Below, piece after piece: positions 30,959 through 40,378 of a stretch of 64,000 bases of DNA (position 1 is its first letter; each line of letters starts with the position of its first letter). Below the pieces are notes generated by a model. That model searched no databases, had not been told where the DNA came from, and worked only from the letters and a program-made list of their open reading frames with translations. The DNA is from Enterobacteriaceae endosymbiont of Donacia thalassina (GTDB lineage Bacteria; Pseudomonadota; Gammaproteobacteria; Enterobacterales; Enterobacteriaceae). The stretch is from positions 126,233 to 190,232 of the forward strand of contig NZ_CP046188.1 in assembly GCF_012568245.1 (NCBI RefSeq), read 5' to 3'. Made by a program: the position numbers and the translations under genes.

Positions 30959-32035
30959 ATGTCAGGTAATAGTATCGGTAAATTATTTAAAGTTACAACT
31001 TTTGGTGAATCACATGGAAAATCTTTAGGATGTATAATTGATGGTGTTCCTCCAAAAATTCCGTTAAAAATAAAAGATATACAAAAAGATTTAGATAGAC
31101 GTAAACCAGGACAGTCAAAATATACTTCTCCCCGTAAAGAATTAGATCAAGTTCAAATTTTATCAGGTGTATTTAACAATTTAACAACAGGGACAAGTAT
31201 TGGATTATTGATAAATAATATGGATATACGATCTAATGATTATAATAATATTAAAAATATTTTTCGTCCTGGGCATGCTGATTATACTTATGAAAAAAAA
31301 TATGGAATTAGAGATTATAAAGGTGGTGGTCGTGCATCAGCTAGAGAAACAACTATGCGTGTAGCTGCAGGAGCTATTGCAAAAAAATATTTATTAATGA
31401 AATATAATTTAAAAATTAAGGGTTATTTATCTCAAATAGGTAATATAATTTGTAAATTTGATAATTGGGAGGAAAGTACTAAAAATCCCTTTTTTTGTCC
31501 AAATAAACATCAAATACAAGATTTACAAAATATGATTAATAATTTAAAAAAATCTGGTAATTCTATAGGAGCAAAAATTACTATTATTGTTGAAAATGTC
31601 CCAGTTGGTTTAGGAGAACCAGTATTTGATAAATTAGATGCTGAATTAGCTCATGCAATTATGAGTATTAATGCGGTAAAAGGTATCGAAATTGGTGATG
31701 GTTTTAATTCCATCAATAAATTAGGAAGTGATTATAGAGATGAAATAAAAAAAAATGGATTTCAAAGTAATAATTCAGGTGGAATTTTAGGTGGAATTAG
31801 TACAGGACAAAATATAACTTTAAATTTTGTAGTAAAACCAACTTCAAGTATTTCTATTCCAGGAAAAACAATTAATTTATTAGGTGAAGAAACATATTGT
31901 ATTACACAAGGACGTCATGATCCTTGTGTAGGAATTAGAGCTGTTCCAATAGGTGAAGCTATGGTTGCAATAACTTTAATGGATCATTTATTACGTTATC
32001 GTGCACAATGTATCGATATTATTAATAATAAATAA
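30959..32035 (+). CDS. aroC: Chorismate synthase
   Basis: Last enzyme of the shikimate pathway, turning EPSP into chorismate with reduced FMN. Family signatures are [12 protein letters not shown] near the start, [34 protein letters not shown] and [13 protein letters not shown]. Length is 358 against 361. AGGGG precedes the ATG. Chorismate feeds aromatic amino acids and other aromatics, so its retention fits nutritional symbiosis; no other shikimate gene is in the window. It converges on the peroxiredoxin gene with a 16-base gap. Confidence 0.97.
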   Translation: MSGNSIGKLFKVTTFGESHGKSLGCIIDGVPPKIPLKIKDIQKDLDRRKPGQSKYTSPRKELDQVQILSGVFNNLTTGTSIGLLINNMDIRSNDYNNIKNIFRPGHADYTYEKKYGIRDYKGGGRASARETTMRVAAGAIAKKYLLMKYNLKIKGYLSQIGNIICKFDNWEESTKNPFFCPNKHQIQDLQNMINNLKKSGNSIGAKITIIVENVPVGLGEPVFDKLDAELAHAIMSINAVKGIEIGDGFNSINKLGSDYRDEIKKNGFQSNNSGGILGGISTGQNITLNFVVKPTSSISIPGKTINLLGEETYCITQGRHDPCVGIRAVPIGEAMVAITLMDHLLRYRAQCIDIINNK

Positions 32036-32051
32036 ATTATTTATGTTTAAA

Positions 32052-32657
32052 TTAATATAATTCATTTATATTATTTGATAGATAATGAACAATTCCTTTA
32101 GAAGTAGGTGTTATACTTTTTTTCCCTTTTTGCCATTGTGCAGGACATACATCTCCATATTTTTCATTATGTTCTAAAGCATCTACTATACGAATGATCT
32201 CATTTATATTTCTTCCAAATTGAAGATCATTTATTAATTGATGTCTTATTATTCTTTGTTTATCTATTAAGAATAATGCTCTTAATGCTATACCTAATTG
32301 AGGATGTTCAATACCATAAGATTTTTGTATATTTTTTGTAAGATCAGATATCATTATAAATTTAATATTTCCTATTCCTCCTTTATTAATAGGAGTATTA
32401 CGCCAAGCTTGGTGTGTAAATTGTGAATCACATGAGATACCTAATATTTTAACATTTCTTTTTTTAAAATTATCAAAATGTTGATTTAAAGATATAATTT
32501 CTGTAGGACAAACAAATGTAAAATCTAAAGGCCAAAAAAATAATAAGGTAACTGTATTTTTTGAATATTTATATAAATTAAAATTATCAATAATTGAACC
32601 ATTAGGTAATACAGCAGAAGTATTAAAATCTGGAGCTTTTTTAGTTACTAAAATCAT
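32052..32657 (-). CDS. Typical 2-Cys peroxiredoxin (AhpC/TSA family)
   Basis: Thiol peroxidase that reduces hydrogen peroxide and organic peroxides. The peroxidatic cysteine Cys50 is in DFTFVCPTE and the resolving cysteine Cys171 in DVCPAQW. The protein belongs to the Prx1/TSA subgroup rather than the E. coli AhpC type, judged by KAPDFNTSAVLPNG and HPQLGIALRALF; genes of this kind are often named tsaA. GGIG and a C-terminal YL in place of GGLG and YF resemble the over-oxidation-sensitive type. AhpF is not nearby, so the reductant is probably thioredoxin (inference). AAGAGAAG precedes the ATG. Confidence 0.92.
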   Translation of the reverse strand: MILVTKKAPDFNTSAVLPNGSIIDNFNLYKYSKNTVTLLFFWPLDFTFVCPTEIISLNQHFDNFKKRNVKILGISCDSQFTHQAWRNTPINKGGIGNIKFIMISDLTKNIQKSYGIEHPQLGIALRALFLIDKQRIIRHQLINDLQFGRNINEIIRIVDALEHNEKYGDVCPAQWQKGKKSITPTSKGIVHYLSNNINELY

Positions 32658-32856
32658 ATTCTTCTCTTAATAATTATTTTATATAAAAAATTATATATTA
32701 TTTTATATAAAATTTTTATTTATTTATAATATTTTATAAATATTTTTAATATATTTAGAATTAAATATATTTTTAAAAAAAATATCTATTAAAAATTATA
32801 TTTAATAATTTTATTATTTATGTTTAAAAATATTATTAGTTAAATATAAAAAAAAT

Positions 32857-33897
32857 TTATGTATTTTTTATTCTATATATAGAAAAATTTTTATTTTTAG
32901 ATAAAATAGAAATTTTCAATCGAAGATTATAAAAAATTTTTTTAAGTGATATAACATTATTAACTACAAATAATAATTCTCCTTTATAATTTATATTTTG
33001 TTTTAATTTATTTAACATTTGATAAATAAAATTTGATGAAAAATTTAAATTTGAATGAATAGGAGGATTAGATATAATTAAATCAAATTTTTCTTTAAGA
33101 TTAGAATAAATATTACTAGGAAATACATTAATATTTTTTATTAAATTTTTATTTAATGTTTTTTTAGTTGAATAAATTGCTTTTGCATCTATATCAACAG
33201 CATATATTGAATATTTTTTTTTATATTTTTTAAAATTATTATTTATAATAACTGAAATAATTCCAGAACCACAACCTAAATCTAATATTTTACCTTTTAT
33301 AAATATATTATTAATGGTAGAAATTAATAATTTACTCCCACTATCAACTTTATTTCTACCAAATACTCCAGGTAAACTATATATTTGATAATTATTATAA
33401 TAATAATAATTCCAATAGTTATTTATATTAAAAAAAACTTTTTTTTTTAAAAAACCATGAAAAATAATATGTTTTCTTGCATTAATAATTTTTTTTAAAT
33501 TAATTACTTCTAATTCTTTTATATCATTAATTTTTTTAATACCACTATTATTAGAACCAATAATAAATATTTCAACTTGTAAAGATAATAATGATAAAAT
33601 ATTATTTAGTATAAATAATGATTCTTGTTTATTTTTTAACCAAAAAAATATAAGAATATTAAAATTATATTTTTGATATTTATCATCCATTAATCCATAA
33701 TATAAATAATTATTATCTATTTTTTTTTTTAACCAAATATAATAATCATAATTATGAGTATTTATAAAACTTATGAAAGTATTTAAATATATAGGTATTT
33801 TATCATTAATATTTCCAGCAAAAATAACTTTTTTGTTTAAAAATTTATTTTTGAATAAGCGAATAAAATATTTATTTATTGATGATAATGTATACAT
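32857..33897 (-). CDS. rsmC: 16S rRNA (guanine-1207-N2)-methyltransferase RsmC
   Basis: Methylates G1207 of 16S rRNA in the assembled 30S subunit. The degenerate N-terminal half keeps only scattered matches (ILIFFWLKNKQES, NLLSLL-like spacing). The C-terminal catalytic half is clear: SLPGVFGRNKVDSGSKLL, the SAM loop LDLGCGSGIISV and the catalytic ISNPPIH, where E. coli has NPPFH. Length is 346 against 343. It ends the minus-strand cluster, starting one base beyond the apaH stop codon, so it is probably translated together with apaH. That pairing is not found in E. coli. Confidence 0.92.
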   Translation of the reverse strand: MYTLSSINKYFIRLFKNKFLNKKVIFAGNINDKIPIYLNTFISFINTHNYDYYIWLKKKIDNNYLYYGLMDDKYQKYNFNILIFFWLKNKQESLFILNNILSLLSLQVEIFIIGSNNSGIKKINDIKELEVINLKKIINARKHIIFHGFLKKKVFFNINNYWNYYYYNNYQIYSLPGVFGRNKVDSGSKLLISTINNIFIKGKILDLGCGSGIISVIINNNFKKYKKKYSIYAVDIDAKAIYSTKKTLNKNLIKNINVFPSNIYSNLKEKFDLIISNPPIHSNLNFSSNFIYQMLNKLKQNINYKGELLFVVNNVISLKKIFYNLRLKISILSKNKNFSIYRIKNT

Positions 33898-33898
33898 T

Positions 33899-34735
33899 TT
33901 AAATTATACAATTTATACTGTAAAATTGTTTTTTTTCCCATGAATAAATAGTTAATTTATTACCCCAACAACAACCAGTATCTAATCCTATTATATTTTT
34001 TGTAGTATAATTTCCTCCTTGTAAATCAGACCAATGACCAAAAAATATTGTATATTGATTATATAAGATATTTGGAATCCAAAACCATGGTTTTAATATT
34101 TTAGAATTTAAATTATTAGGAGCTTTTTTAGTAAACAGCTCTAATGTACCATCTAAATAACAATATCTCATTTTAGTTAATGCATTAAGAATATAATTAA
34201 ATCGATTAAAACCAAATAATGTATTTTTTTTCCAATCATTTATTTGATATTTTTCATTATTTATATAATTTAAAAAAAAATTATTATTTTTTCCAGATAT
34301 AATATTTTTTGCTTCATCAGAAGCAGATAGTATAGTTTCAATATTATCCCATTGGGGTGGAATTCCTGCATGTGACATTAAAATTTTTTTATTTTTATCA
34401 TATTGTACTAAAGGTTGATATTTTAACCAAGTATTTACGATAAATACTATTTTTTTATCTTTTAGTAAATTTAAAATTTTTTTATCATTAATATTATGAT
34501 TTTTAGGATTTAAGATTAGAAATATTAAATATAAATCATGATTTCCTAAAACTAATTTTATAGATTTTTTAATAGAATATAAAAAATATAAAATTTTTAT
34601 AGAATCTGGACCTCTTGCTATAAGATCTCCTGTAATCCATAATATATCATTTTGATAATTAAAATTAATTTTTTTTAATAAGGAAATAAATTCATTATAG
34701 TAACCATGAATATCTCCAATAAAATAAGTATTCAT
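33899..34735 (-). CDS. apaH: Diadenosine tetraphosphatase ApaH
   Basis: Symmetrical Ap4A hydrolase that breaks diadenosine tetraphosphate into two ADP. The metallophosphoesterase motifs are GDIHG at residues 8-12, GDLIARGP and GNHD, with a later SHAGIPP. Length is 278 against 280 in E. coli. It follows apaG by 25 bases in the conserved surA-(pdxA)-rsmA-apaG-apaH order. Ap4A is a by-product of aminoacyl-tRNA synthetases and also caps RNA, so the enzyme may decap RNA; this is known for E. coli ApaH and inferred here. Confidence 0.96.
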   Translation of the reverse strand: MNTYFIGDIHGYYNEFISLLKKINFNYQNDILWITGDLIARGPDSIKILYFLYSIKKSIKLVLGNHDLYLIFLILNPKNHNINDKKILNLLKDKKIVFIVNTWLKYQPLVQYDKNKKILMSHAGIPPQWDNIETILSASDEAKNIISGKNNNFFLNYINNEKYQINDWKKNTLFGFNRFNYILNALTKMRYCYLDGTLELFTKKAPNNLNSKILKPWFWIPNILYNQYTIFFGHWSDLQGGNYTTKNIIGLDTGCCWGNKLTIYSWEKKQFYSINCII

Positions 34736-34760
34736 ATTGTTATATTTTTTATAAATTAAT

Positions 34761-35144
34761 TTAGTGAATATAAGTTTTAATTGCTAACCTAAAAATAGGA
34801 ATTTCTACATGATAAACATGATTATTTTCATCTATTATAATATAATGTCCTTCTAAAATACCAATAGGAGTTTCTAAAATTGCTCCATTAGTATGATGAA
34901 AATTATTTCCCGGTGCAATATATGGGTTTTTATTTATAACTCCTTCCCCATATATTTGAATTTTTTTACCATTACCATTAGTTATACTCCAATAACGACT
35001 AATTAATTGTAAAATTTTTTTTCCTAAATTATAAATAGTAATTGTATAAGTAAAAACATAACGATTAACTGTAGGTATTGATTGTGATGGTATATAAATA
35101 CCGTTTGTTTTTATATAAACTTGAGATAATAATAATGATTTCAT
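34761..35144 (-). CDS. apaG: ApaG (CorD) protein
   Basis: Small immunoglobulin-like beta-sandwich protein of unresolved biochemical role, linked in Salmonella to cobalt resistance and magnesium transport. The 127-residue length matches the family (125). The signature regions are VFTYTITIYNLG, ISRYWSITNGNGK and the core GEGVINKNPYIAPG followed by HTNGAILETPIGILEGHY. It sits four bases from rsmA and 25 from apaH in the usual operon. Confidence 0.95.
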   Translation of the reverse strand: MKSLLLSQVYIKTNGIYIPSQSIPTVNRYVFTYTITIYNLGKKILQLISRYWSITNGNGKKIQIYGEGVINKNPYIAPGNNFHHTNGAILETPIGILEGHYIIIDENNHVYHVEIPIFRLAIKTYIH

Positions 35145-35148
35145 AAGT

Positions 35149-35949
35149 TTATAACCTTTTATTATTTAATTCTAACCAATTAGCTAATTGACAATATTCT
35201 AGAATTGAAACATCTTCAGCACGAATTTTATAATCAATACCCAAATAATTTAGTTCTTCTATAGAAAATAGATTTACTAAACTATTTCGTAAAATTTTTC
35301 TTCTCATACTAAAAGCTTGTTTTATAATTTTTTTTAAAAAAAAAATATTATTTAAATTATAAGGATTATTAATATAAGGTCTCATAGAGACCATATTAGA
35401 AATAATTTTTGGCTTAGGAAAAAAAGAATTTGCTTTAATTTCTATTAAAGATTTTATTTTACAAAATAATTGCGTTATTATACTTAAACAACCATAATTT
35501 TTTCCTCCAGGTAAAGCAGTTAAACAATTTACTACTTCTTTTTGCATAATAAAATTCATATCTTTAATATTATTTAAATATTTAAATAAATAAAAAATTA
35601 TTGTAATAGAAATATTATACGGTAAACTACCAAATATACGTATTCTTTTTTTATATTTTTGTGTTAAAATTAAAAAATTAAAATTTAATATATTATTTAA
35701 TATAATATTAACATTTGAATTTGCTAAAATTTTATTTTGTTTTAAAATATTAACAAAATTTTTATCTATTTCAATAATAGAGAGATTTTTATTATATTTA
35801 GTAATTGGGATAGTTAATGCTCCTAAACCAGGACCAATTTCTAACATAATTTGATAATATTTTGGATTAATAAAAGATATAATTTGTTTAATAATTTCTT
35901 TATTAACTAATATATGTTGACCATATTTTTTTTTTAAAATAATTTTCAT
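35149..35949 (-). CDS. rsmA: 16S rRNA dimethyladenosine transferase RsmA (KsgA)
   Basis: Dimethylates two adjacent adenines, A1518 and A1519, in the 3' hairpin of 16S rRNA, a late check in 30S assembly. The start KKKYGQHILVNKEIIKQI, the SAM loop LEIGPGLGALTIP and the catalytic NLPY-equivalent GSLPYNIS are present. Length is 266 against 273. In E. coli pdxA lies between surA and rsmA; here surA lies directly upstream with an 83-base AT-only gap, so pdxA has been deleted. Confidence 0.96.
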   Translation of the reverse strand: MKIILKKKYGQHILVNKEIIKQIISFINPKYYQIMLEIGPGLGALTIPITKYNKNLSIIEIDKNFVNILKQNKILANSNVNIILNNILNFNFLILTQKYKKRIRIFGSLPYNISITIIFYLFKYLNNIKDMNFIMQKEVVNCLTALPGGKNYGCLSIITQLFCKIKSLIEIKANSFFPKPKIISNMVSMRPYINNPYNLNNIFFLKKIIKQAFSMRRKILRNSLVNLFSIEELNYLGIDYKIRAEDVSILEYCQLANWLELNNKRL

Positions 35950-36032
35950 ATTATTAATAGATAATATTTTTTATAAAAATATATTATTATTTTATAATAT
36001 AAATAATAATATTATAAATAATATTTTTATTA

Positions 36033-37322
36033 TTAGTTTATTATCTTTATAAATATTTTTTTAGAATATTCATCAAGAAAAATATTGACTTCTTTTTCTA
36101 TTTTTTCTTGTAAGAGAATTTCATATGCTTTTTTTTTTAAAAATAATTTATTACTTTTAATATTATTTTGACTTAATAATTGTATTATAAAAAAACTATC
36201 AGATTCTTGAATAGGTATACTAAATTCATTAATTTTTAATTTTTTTATAATTTTTCTAAATTTTAAAGAGAAATTATTTAATAGCATCCAATTTTTATTG
36301 TCTCCAAATCTAATTGCTAATATATCATCAGAAAATAATTGAACTGCTTTTTTAAAAGTAATTTTTTTTTTTATAAGATTAAAATATATATTTTTTATTT
36401 TTTTATTAAAATCTTTATTACTTAAATTATTTTTTTTTATATAAATAAATCTTAATAAAACTTTTTCATTATCTATTTTTTTTTTTATAAAAATATTATT
36501 TATTTTTAAAATTAATAATTTTGAATCTAAATATATTGGTCCAATTATATCTTTTTTTTTAGCATTATCTAAATAATTAATAATATTTTTTGGTAATTGA
36601 TCTTCTTTTTTATTTTTTAAAAAAGATTTTGTTATCTTAAAATAAGAAACAAATTTTTTTTCATTATATTTTTTAAAATTGTTACTTAATTTTTCTTTTT
36701 TTAAAATATTTATTAATTGATTTAACAGAAAAATTTTTTTATTAAATTTATCTTTTAAAGGATTTTTATTAATTAAAAAATAAAATAAAGTAATATCATA
36801 TATTTTATTTGTTTTTAATTTTAAATATAATTGATTCGTTAATGAATCAATTTCTTCATCATAAATATTAATATTTTCTAATAAAAATTTACTTTTTAAT
36901 ACATTAATTAATATAACATTTTTAAAAATTTGATAAAATTTTGTATAATTAATATTATGTAATAAAAAATTTTTTTTTAATAAATTTTCATCAATATTAT
37001 TTGATATATATATTTCTAAGATAAGTTCATTAAAATCTTCTTCTGATAAAAAGAAACCATTATTTTTTATTATTTGTAAAAAAATAAAATATTTTATTAT
37101 ATCTTTCATATTTTTAATATCTAAAAATGTAGATAGTATTGAATATTTACTATTATTAATTTTTTTTGTAAGAGATAAAATTTCATCTATTTTATTTTTT
37201 AAAATTATATCATTATTTATAATTATTTTGATATTATTAATATTTTGTATAGCCATACATTGAGACATATTGAATAAACAAAAATATAATATTATAATAT
37301 AAATTATTTTTTTAATTATCAT
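36033..37322 (-). CDS. surA: Periplasmic chaperone / peptidyl-prolyl isomerase SurA
   Basis: Chaperone that escorts outer-membrane proteins to the BAM complex. The call rests on length (429, E. coli 428), a hydrophobic signal segment at about residues 5-22 and order in the operon before rsmA-apaG-apaH. A parvulin-like domain is faintly visible in the second half: a stretch ending VQLFSDDILAIRFGD resembles the family SDDxxxxxGGxLG signature with the glycines eroded, and NEFSIPIQESDSFFIIQLL matches the end of a parvulin domain. Sequence divergence is high, so isomerase activity may be lost while chaperone function stays. lptD, the gene upstream in E. coli and a main SurA client, is missing at this locus. 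Confidence 0.82.
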   Translation of the reverse strand: MIIKKIIYIIILYFCLFNMSQCMAIQNINNIKIIINNDIILKNKIDEILSLTKKINNSKYSILSTFLDIKNMKDIIKYFIFLQIIKNNGFFLSEEDFNELILEIYISNNIDENLLKKNFLLHNINYTKFYQIFKNVILINVLKSKFLLENINIYDEEIDSLTNQLYLKLKTNKIYDITLFYFLINKNPLKDKFNKKIFLLNQLINILKKEKLSNNFKKYNEKKFVSYFKITKSFLKNKKEDQLPKNIINYLDNAKKKDIIGPIYLDSKLLILKINNIFIKKKIDNEKVLLRFIYIKKNNLSNKDFNKKIKNIYFNLIKKKITFKKAVQLFSDDILAIRFGDNKNWMLLNNFSLKFRKIIKKLKINEFSIPIQESDSFFIIQLLSQNNIKSNKLFLKKKAYEILLQEKIEKEVNIFLDEYSKKIFIKIIN

Positions 37323-37460
37323 TATAATAGTCCTATTAGTAATTAATTAAATATTATTAAGTAATTATTACTAAAATAATATTTATTATTGTAAATTTAT
37401 ATAATAATTAATTATTATAGACAATTAAAATATCATTTAAATATATTTATTGAGGAATAT

Positions 37461-38345
37461 ATGTTTTCTTATTTACAATTATTATTATTTTTAATAAATT
37501 TTATTATTAATTATTATATAAGTTCTAATTTATTAAATATAATAATAATTATATTAATTAGTTATATAATTAATAAAATAATTAAATTTTATAATAAAAA
37601 ATATAATTTTAATTATATAAATAGTAGTAGTATACGGAAAGTATTTATTCAAACTAATTTTGAAATTATGGGTTATATAAGTAAATCAAAAGGTTTTGTT
37701 AGTAATAATGATATAAATTTTGTAATTAAATTAACTAAAAAAATGAATTTAAATAATAAAGAAATAATTTCTATAAAAAAAGCATTTAAAAATGGTAAAA
37801 ACCCAAATTATCCTTTAACTTATAAATTAAATAATTTAAATTATTTAATTTATAAAAATAGAAAATTAATAAATAAATTTTTAGAAATTCAAATTGAATT
37901 ATCTTTTATAAATAATTTTTTACATACTAAAACTAAAAAAATATTAAACATTATATTTCAAGAATTGAATATATCATTAAATGATATATTATATATAATA
38001 AATAAATTAAAATTTAATAATAAATTTATTAATGAAAAAGATTTATTTTATAATAATTATTTTAATAATAAAAATAGAACAGAAGATTATTATTATAAAA
38101 AATATAATAATTTTCAAAATAAAAATAATTATAAAACAGAATTAGATAAATCTTATAAATTATTAGGAATTAATTATAATGATAATTTATTAACTATCAA
38201 AAGAGCATATCATAAATTAATTAGTAAATATCATCCAGATAAACTAATTTCAAAAGGTTATTCATCTAAACAATTAGAAAAAGCAAAAATAAAAACACAA
38301 AATATACATAAAGCATATAATATAATTAAAAAACATATAACATAA
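37461..38345 (+). CDS. djlA: Membrane-anchored DnaJ-like co-chaperone DjlA
   Basis: Type III J-domain protein anchored in the inner membrane, able to stimulate DnaK. It has a hydrophobic N-terminal anchor (about residues 1-40, longer than in E. coli), a TerB-like middle domain (TNFEIMGYISKSKGFVSNND, FLEIQIELSF, FQELNIS), an Asn-rich linker and a C-terminal J domain with the HPDK motif (SKYHPDKLISKG). Length is 294 against 271. GAGGAA lies close to the ATG. It is divergent from surA, matching the E. coli djlA / lptD-surA layout with lptD removed, and converges on acpS with an 8-base gap. Confidence 0.93.
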   Translation: MFSYLQLLLFLINFIINYYISSNLLNIIIIILISYIINKIIKFYNKKYNFNYINSSSIRKVFIQTNFEIMGYISKSKGFVSNNDINFVIKLTKKMNLNNKEIISIKKAFKNGKNPNYPLTYKLNNLNYLIYKNRKLINKFLEIQIELSFINNFLHTKTKKILNIIFQELNISLNDILYIINKLKFNNKFINEKDLFYNNYFNNKNRTEDYYYKKYNNFQNKNNYKTELDKSYKLLGINYNDNLLTIKRAYHKLISKYHPDKLISKGYSSKQLEKAKIKTQNIHKAYNIIKKHIT

Positions 38346-38353
38346 ATAAAATT

Positions 38354-38740
38354 TTATTTTTTTTCAATTATAACTATTGCACAAACATATTTTTTTTCAT
38401 CTGAAAATGAAATATGGATATTATATTTATAAACTATTTTTTTTAAAAACTTTAATGCTTTATTATTAAATTTTAATTTTGGTTTTCCTGTCATGTAATA
38501 AGATAATTCTATTTGATTAAAAAATATACCATTCGTAAATCCAGAACTTAAAGCTTTTACAGCAGCTTCTTTTACTGAAAAATACTTTGCTAAGGTTTTA
38601 ACTTTATTATTATTTTTTTTATATATAGATAATTCATACTTAGTAAGTATTTTATATGCAAAACGTTCACCAAAACGAATAAAAGTTTTTTTAATTCTAT
38701 TCATTTCTACTATATCAATACCAATACCAATAATTTTCAT
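38354..38740 (-). CDS. acpS: Holo-[acyl-carrier-protein] synthase AcpS
   Basis: Transfers 4'-phosphopantetheine from CoA to acyl carrier protein, activating it for fatty acid synthesis. The metal-binding aspartate is in GIGIDIVEMNRI near residue 9 and the glutamate in FSVKEAAVKALSSGF; the C-terminal strand reads HISFSDEKKYVCAIVII. Length is 128 against 126. It ends the lepA-lepB-rnc-era-acpS operon; recO and pdxJ, which lie between era and acpS in E. coli, are gone, leaving 41 bases. Confidence 0.96.
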   Translation of the reverse strand: MKIIGIGIDIVEMNRIKKTFIRFGERFAYKILTKYELSIYKKNNNKVKTLAKYFSVKEAAVKALSSGFTNGIFFNQIELSYYMTGKPKLKFNNKALKFLKKIVYKYNIHISFSDEKKYVCAIVIIEKK

Positions 38741-38781
38741 ATTTATAATTTTAATTATAATAAAATTCTTTTATAAATTAA

Positions 38782-39609
38782 CTATTTTATTTTTATCCAT
38801 AAATTTAAATTTATTTTTTTTTTCAAAAATTTTTCTATATTTTTTTTTGATCTAGATTTAATTAATTTTATTTTTATACCATTTTTACCTATTATTATTT
38901 TTTTTTGATTTATATTTTTTACTAATAAAAAAATATTAATTTTATTTAATAAATTTTTTAATTTTTTTATATAATTTACTTTAATATTTATTAAATAGGG
39001 TAATTCTTTATGAAGATATTTAATAATACTTTCTCTTATAATTTCTTTAAAAATAAATTCTTTTGTTTGATTAGTAATATAATTACTAGGATAATGATGT
39101 TTTTTTTTAGGTAATTTTTTACAAATAAAATTATTAATATCATTAGTATATAATTTATATTTAGCTGAAATCATAAATAAAGAAATAAAATTTATTTTCT
39201 TTTTAAGAAAATTTATATAAGGTAATAAAATATTTTTATTATTAATTTGATCAATTTTATTGATAATTAAAATTATTGGTATAGTTATTTTATTTAAAAT
39301 TTTTACAAATTTTTTTTCTATATAATTCCATCTATTTCTATCTAAAATAAAAAAAATATAATTATATTTATTATTTTTTAGAGAATTTAGAATTTTATTA
39401 TTATAAAATATATTTCCTGGAGTATCAATATATTCTATTTGATAAGAATTTTTATTATAGATTCCTATAATATTAGAATTAGTAGTATTAATTTTATGAG
39501 AAATTATAGATATTTTTTCTCCTATTAAAGTATTTAATAAAGTAGATTTTCCTGCATTAGATCTTCCTATTATTAAAATACTACCATAATATTTAGATAT
39601 TATTTTCAC
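38782..39609 (-). CDS. era: GTPase Era
   Basis: Small GTPase that binds the 3' end of 16S rRNA and checks 30S maturation. G1 is GRSNAGKST, G3 is DTPG and G4 is NKID. The C-terminal KH domain keeps the RNA-binding IIGKNGIKIK loop. At 275 residues it is about 26 shorter than E. coli Era, with the loss spread between the two domains. The switch region has TTNSNIIG where E. coli has TTRHRIVG. It follows rnc after 31 bases, as in E. coli. Confidence 0.94.
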   Translation of the reverse strand: MKIISKYYGSILIIGRSNAGKSTLLNTLIGEKISIISHKINTTNSNIIGIYNKNSYQIEYIDTPGNIFYNNKILNSLKNNKYNYIFFILDRNRWNYIEKKFVKILNKITIPIILIINKIDQINNKNILLPYINFLKKKINFISLFMISAKYKLYTNDINNFICKKLPKKKHHYPSNYITNQTKEFIFKEIIRESIIKYLHKELPYLINIKVNYIKKLKNLLNKINIFLLVKNINQKKIIIGKNGIKIKLIKSRSKKNIEKFLKKKINLNLWIKIK

Positions 39610-39640
39610 ATAAATTACCTTAATTATAAATATTAATAAA

Positions 39641-40321
39641 TTATTCTAGACCAAGTTTTTTTAAAGCTTTTTCTGCAGCTGATTGTTCAGCTTTACGACG
39701 ACTTGATCCAATTCCTATAATTGTTGTTGATATTCCACTAATTTTACATTGTATTGTAAATTTTTGATTATGCACTTCACCATTTATTTGTATTATAAAA
39801 TAATAAGGTAACGGAAGATGTGATCTTTGTAAATATTCTTGTAATCTTGTCTTAGGATCTTTTTGATTATTACCGGGTAATATTCTTTTTAATCTAAATT
39901 GATACCAAAATAAAATAATTTTTTCTACAACTTTTATATTACTATCTAAACAAATACTTCCAATTAAAGCTTCCATTGTATCAGCAAGTATAGATTCTCT
40001 ATTATACCCCCCATTTTTAAATTCACCAGGACCTAAAAATAAATATTCACCTAATTTAAATTCTCTTGCAATACTTGCTAATGTATTACCTCTAACTAAG
40101 GTTGCACGCATACGACTCATATTTCCTTCATTTACATCAGGAAATTTATTATATAATGCTTTAGCTATAATATAGCTTAAAATAGAATCTCCTAAAAATT
40201 CTAATCTTTCGTTATGTTTACTACTTGCGCTTCTATGTGTTAAAGCTTGGTATAATAAATCTTGATGATTAAAAATATAACCTAATCTTTTCTGTAATTG
40301 ACTAATCATAATAAAATTCAC
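39641..40321 (-). CDS. rnc: Ribonuclease III
   Basis: Double-strand-specific RNase that matures rRNA and cuts structured mRNAs. The catalytic signature [11 protein letters not shown] is near residue 38, with a second acidic site ADTMEALIG; the C-terminal dsRNA-binding domain ends [19 protein letters not shown]. The start at 40321 is GTG: counted from there the protein has 226 residues and its N-terminus ([15 protein letters not shown]) aligns residue for residue with E. coli RNase III. An ATG four codons later is the alternative. It is one of the least diverged proteins in the window. Confidence 0.97.
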   Translation of the reverse strand: MNFIMISQLQKRLGYIFNHQDLLYQALTHRSASSKHNERLEFLGDSILSYIIAKALYNKFPDVNEGNMSRMRATLVRGNTLASIAREFKLGEYLFLGPGEFKNGGYNRESILADTMEALIGSICLDSNIKVVEKIILFWYQFRLKRILPGNNQKDPKTRLQEYLQRSHLPLPYYFIIQINGEVHNQKFTIQCKISGISTTIIGIGSSRRKAEQSAAEKALKKLGLE

Positions 40322-40378
40322 ATAATTGTATTTTTAATCTATTATATATTATATAAAATAAGTAATATTTTGAATAAA

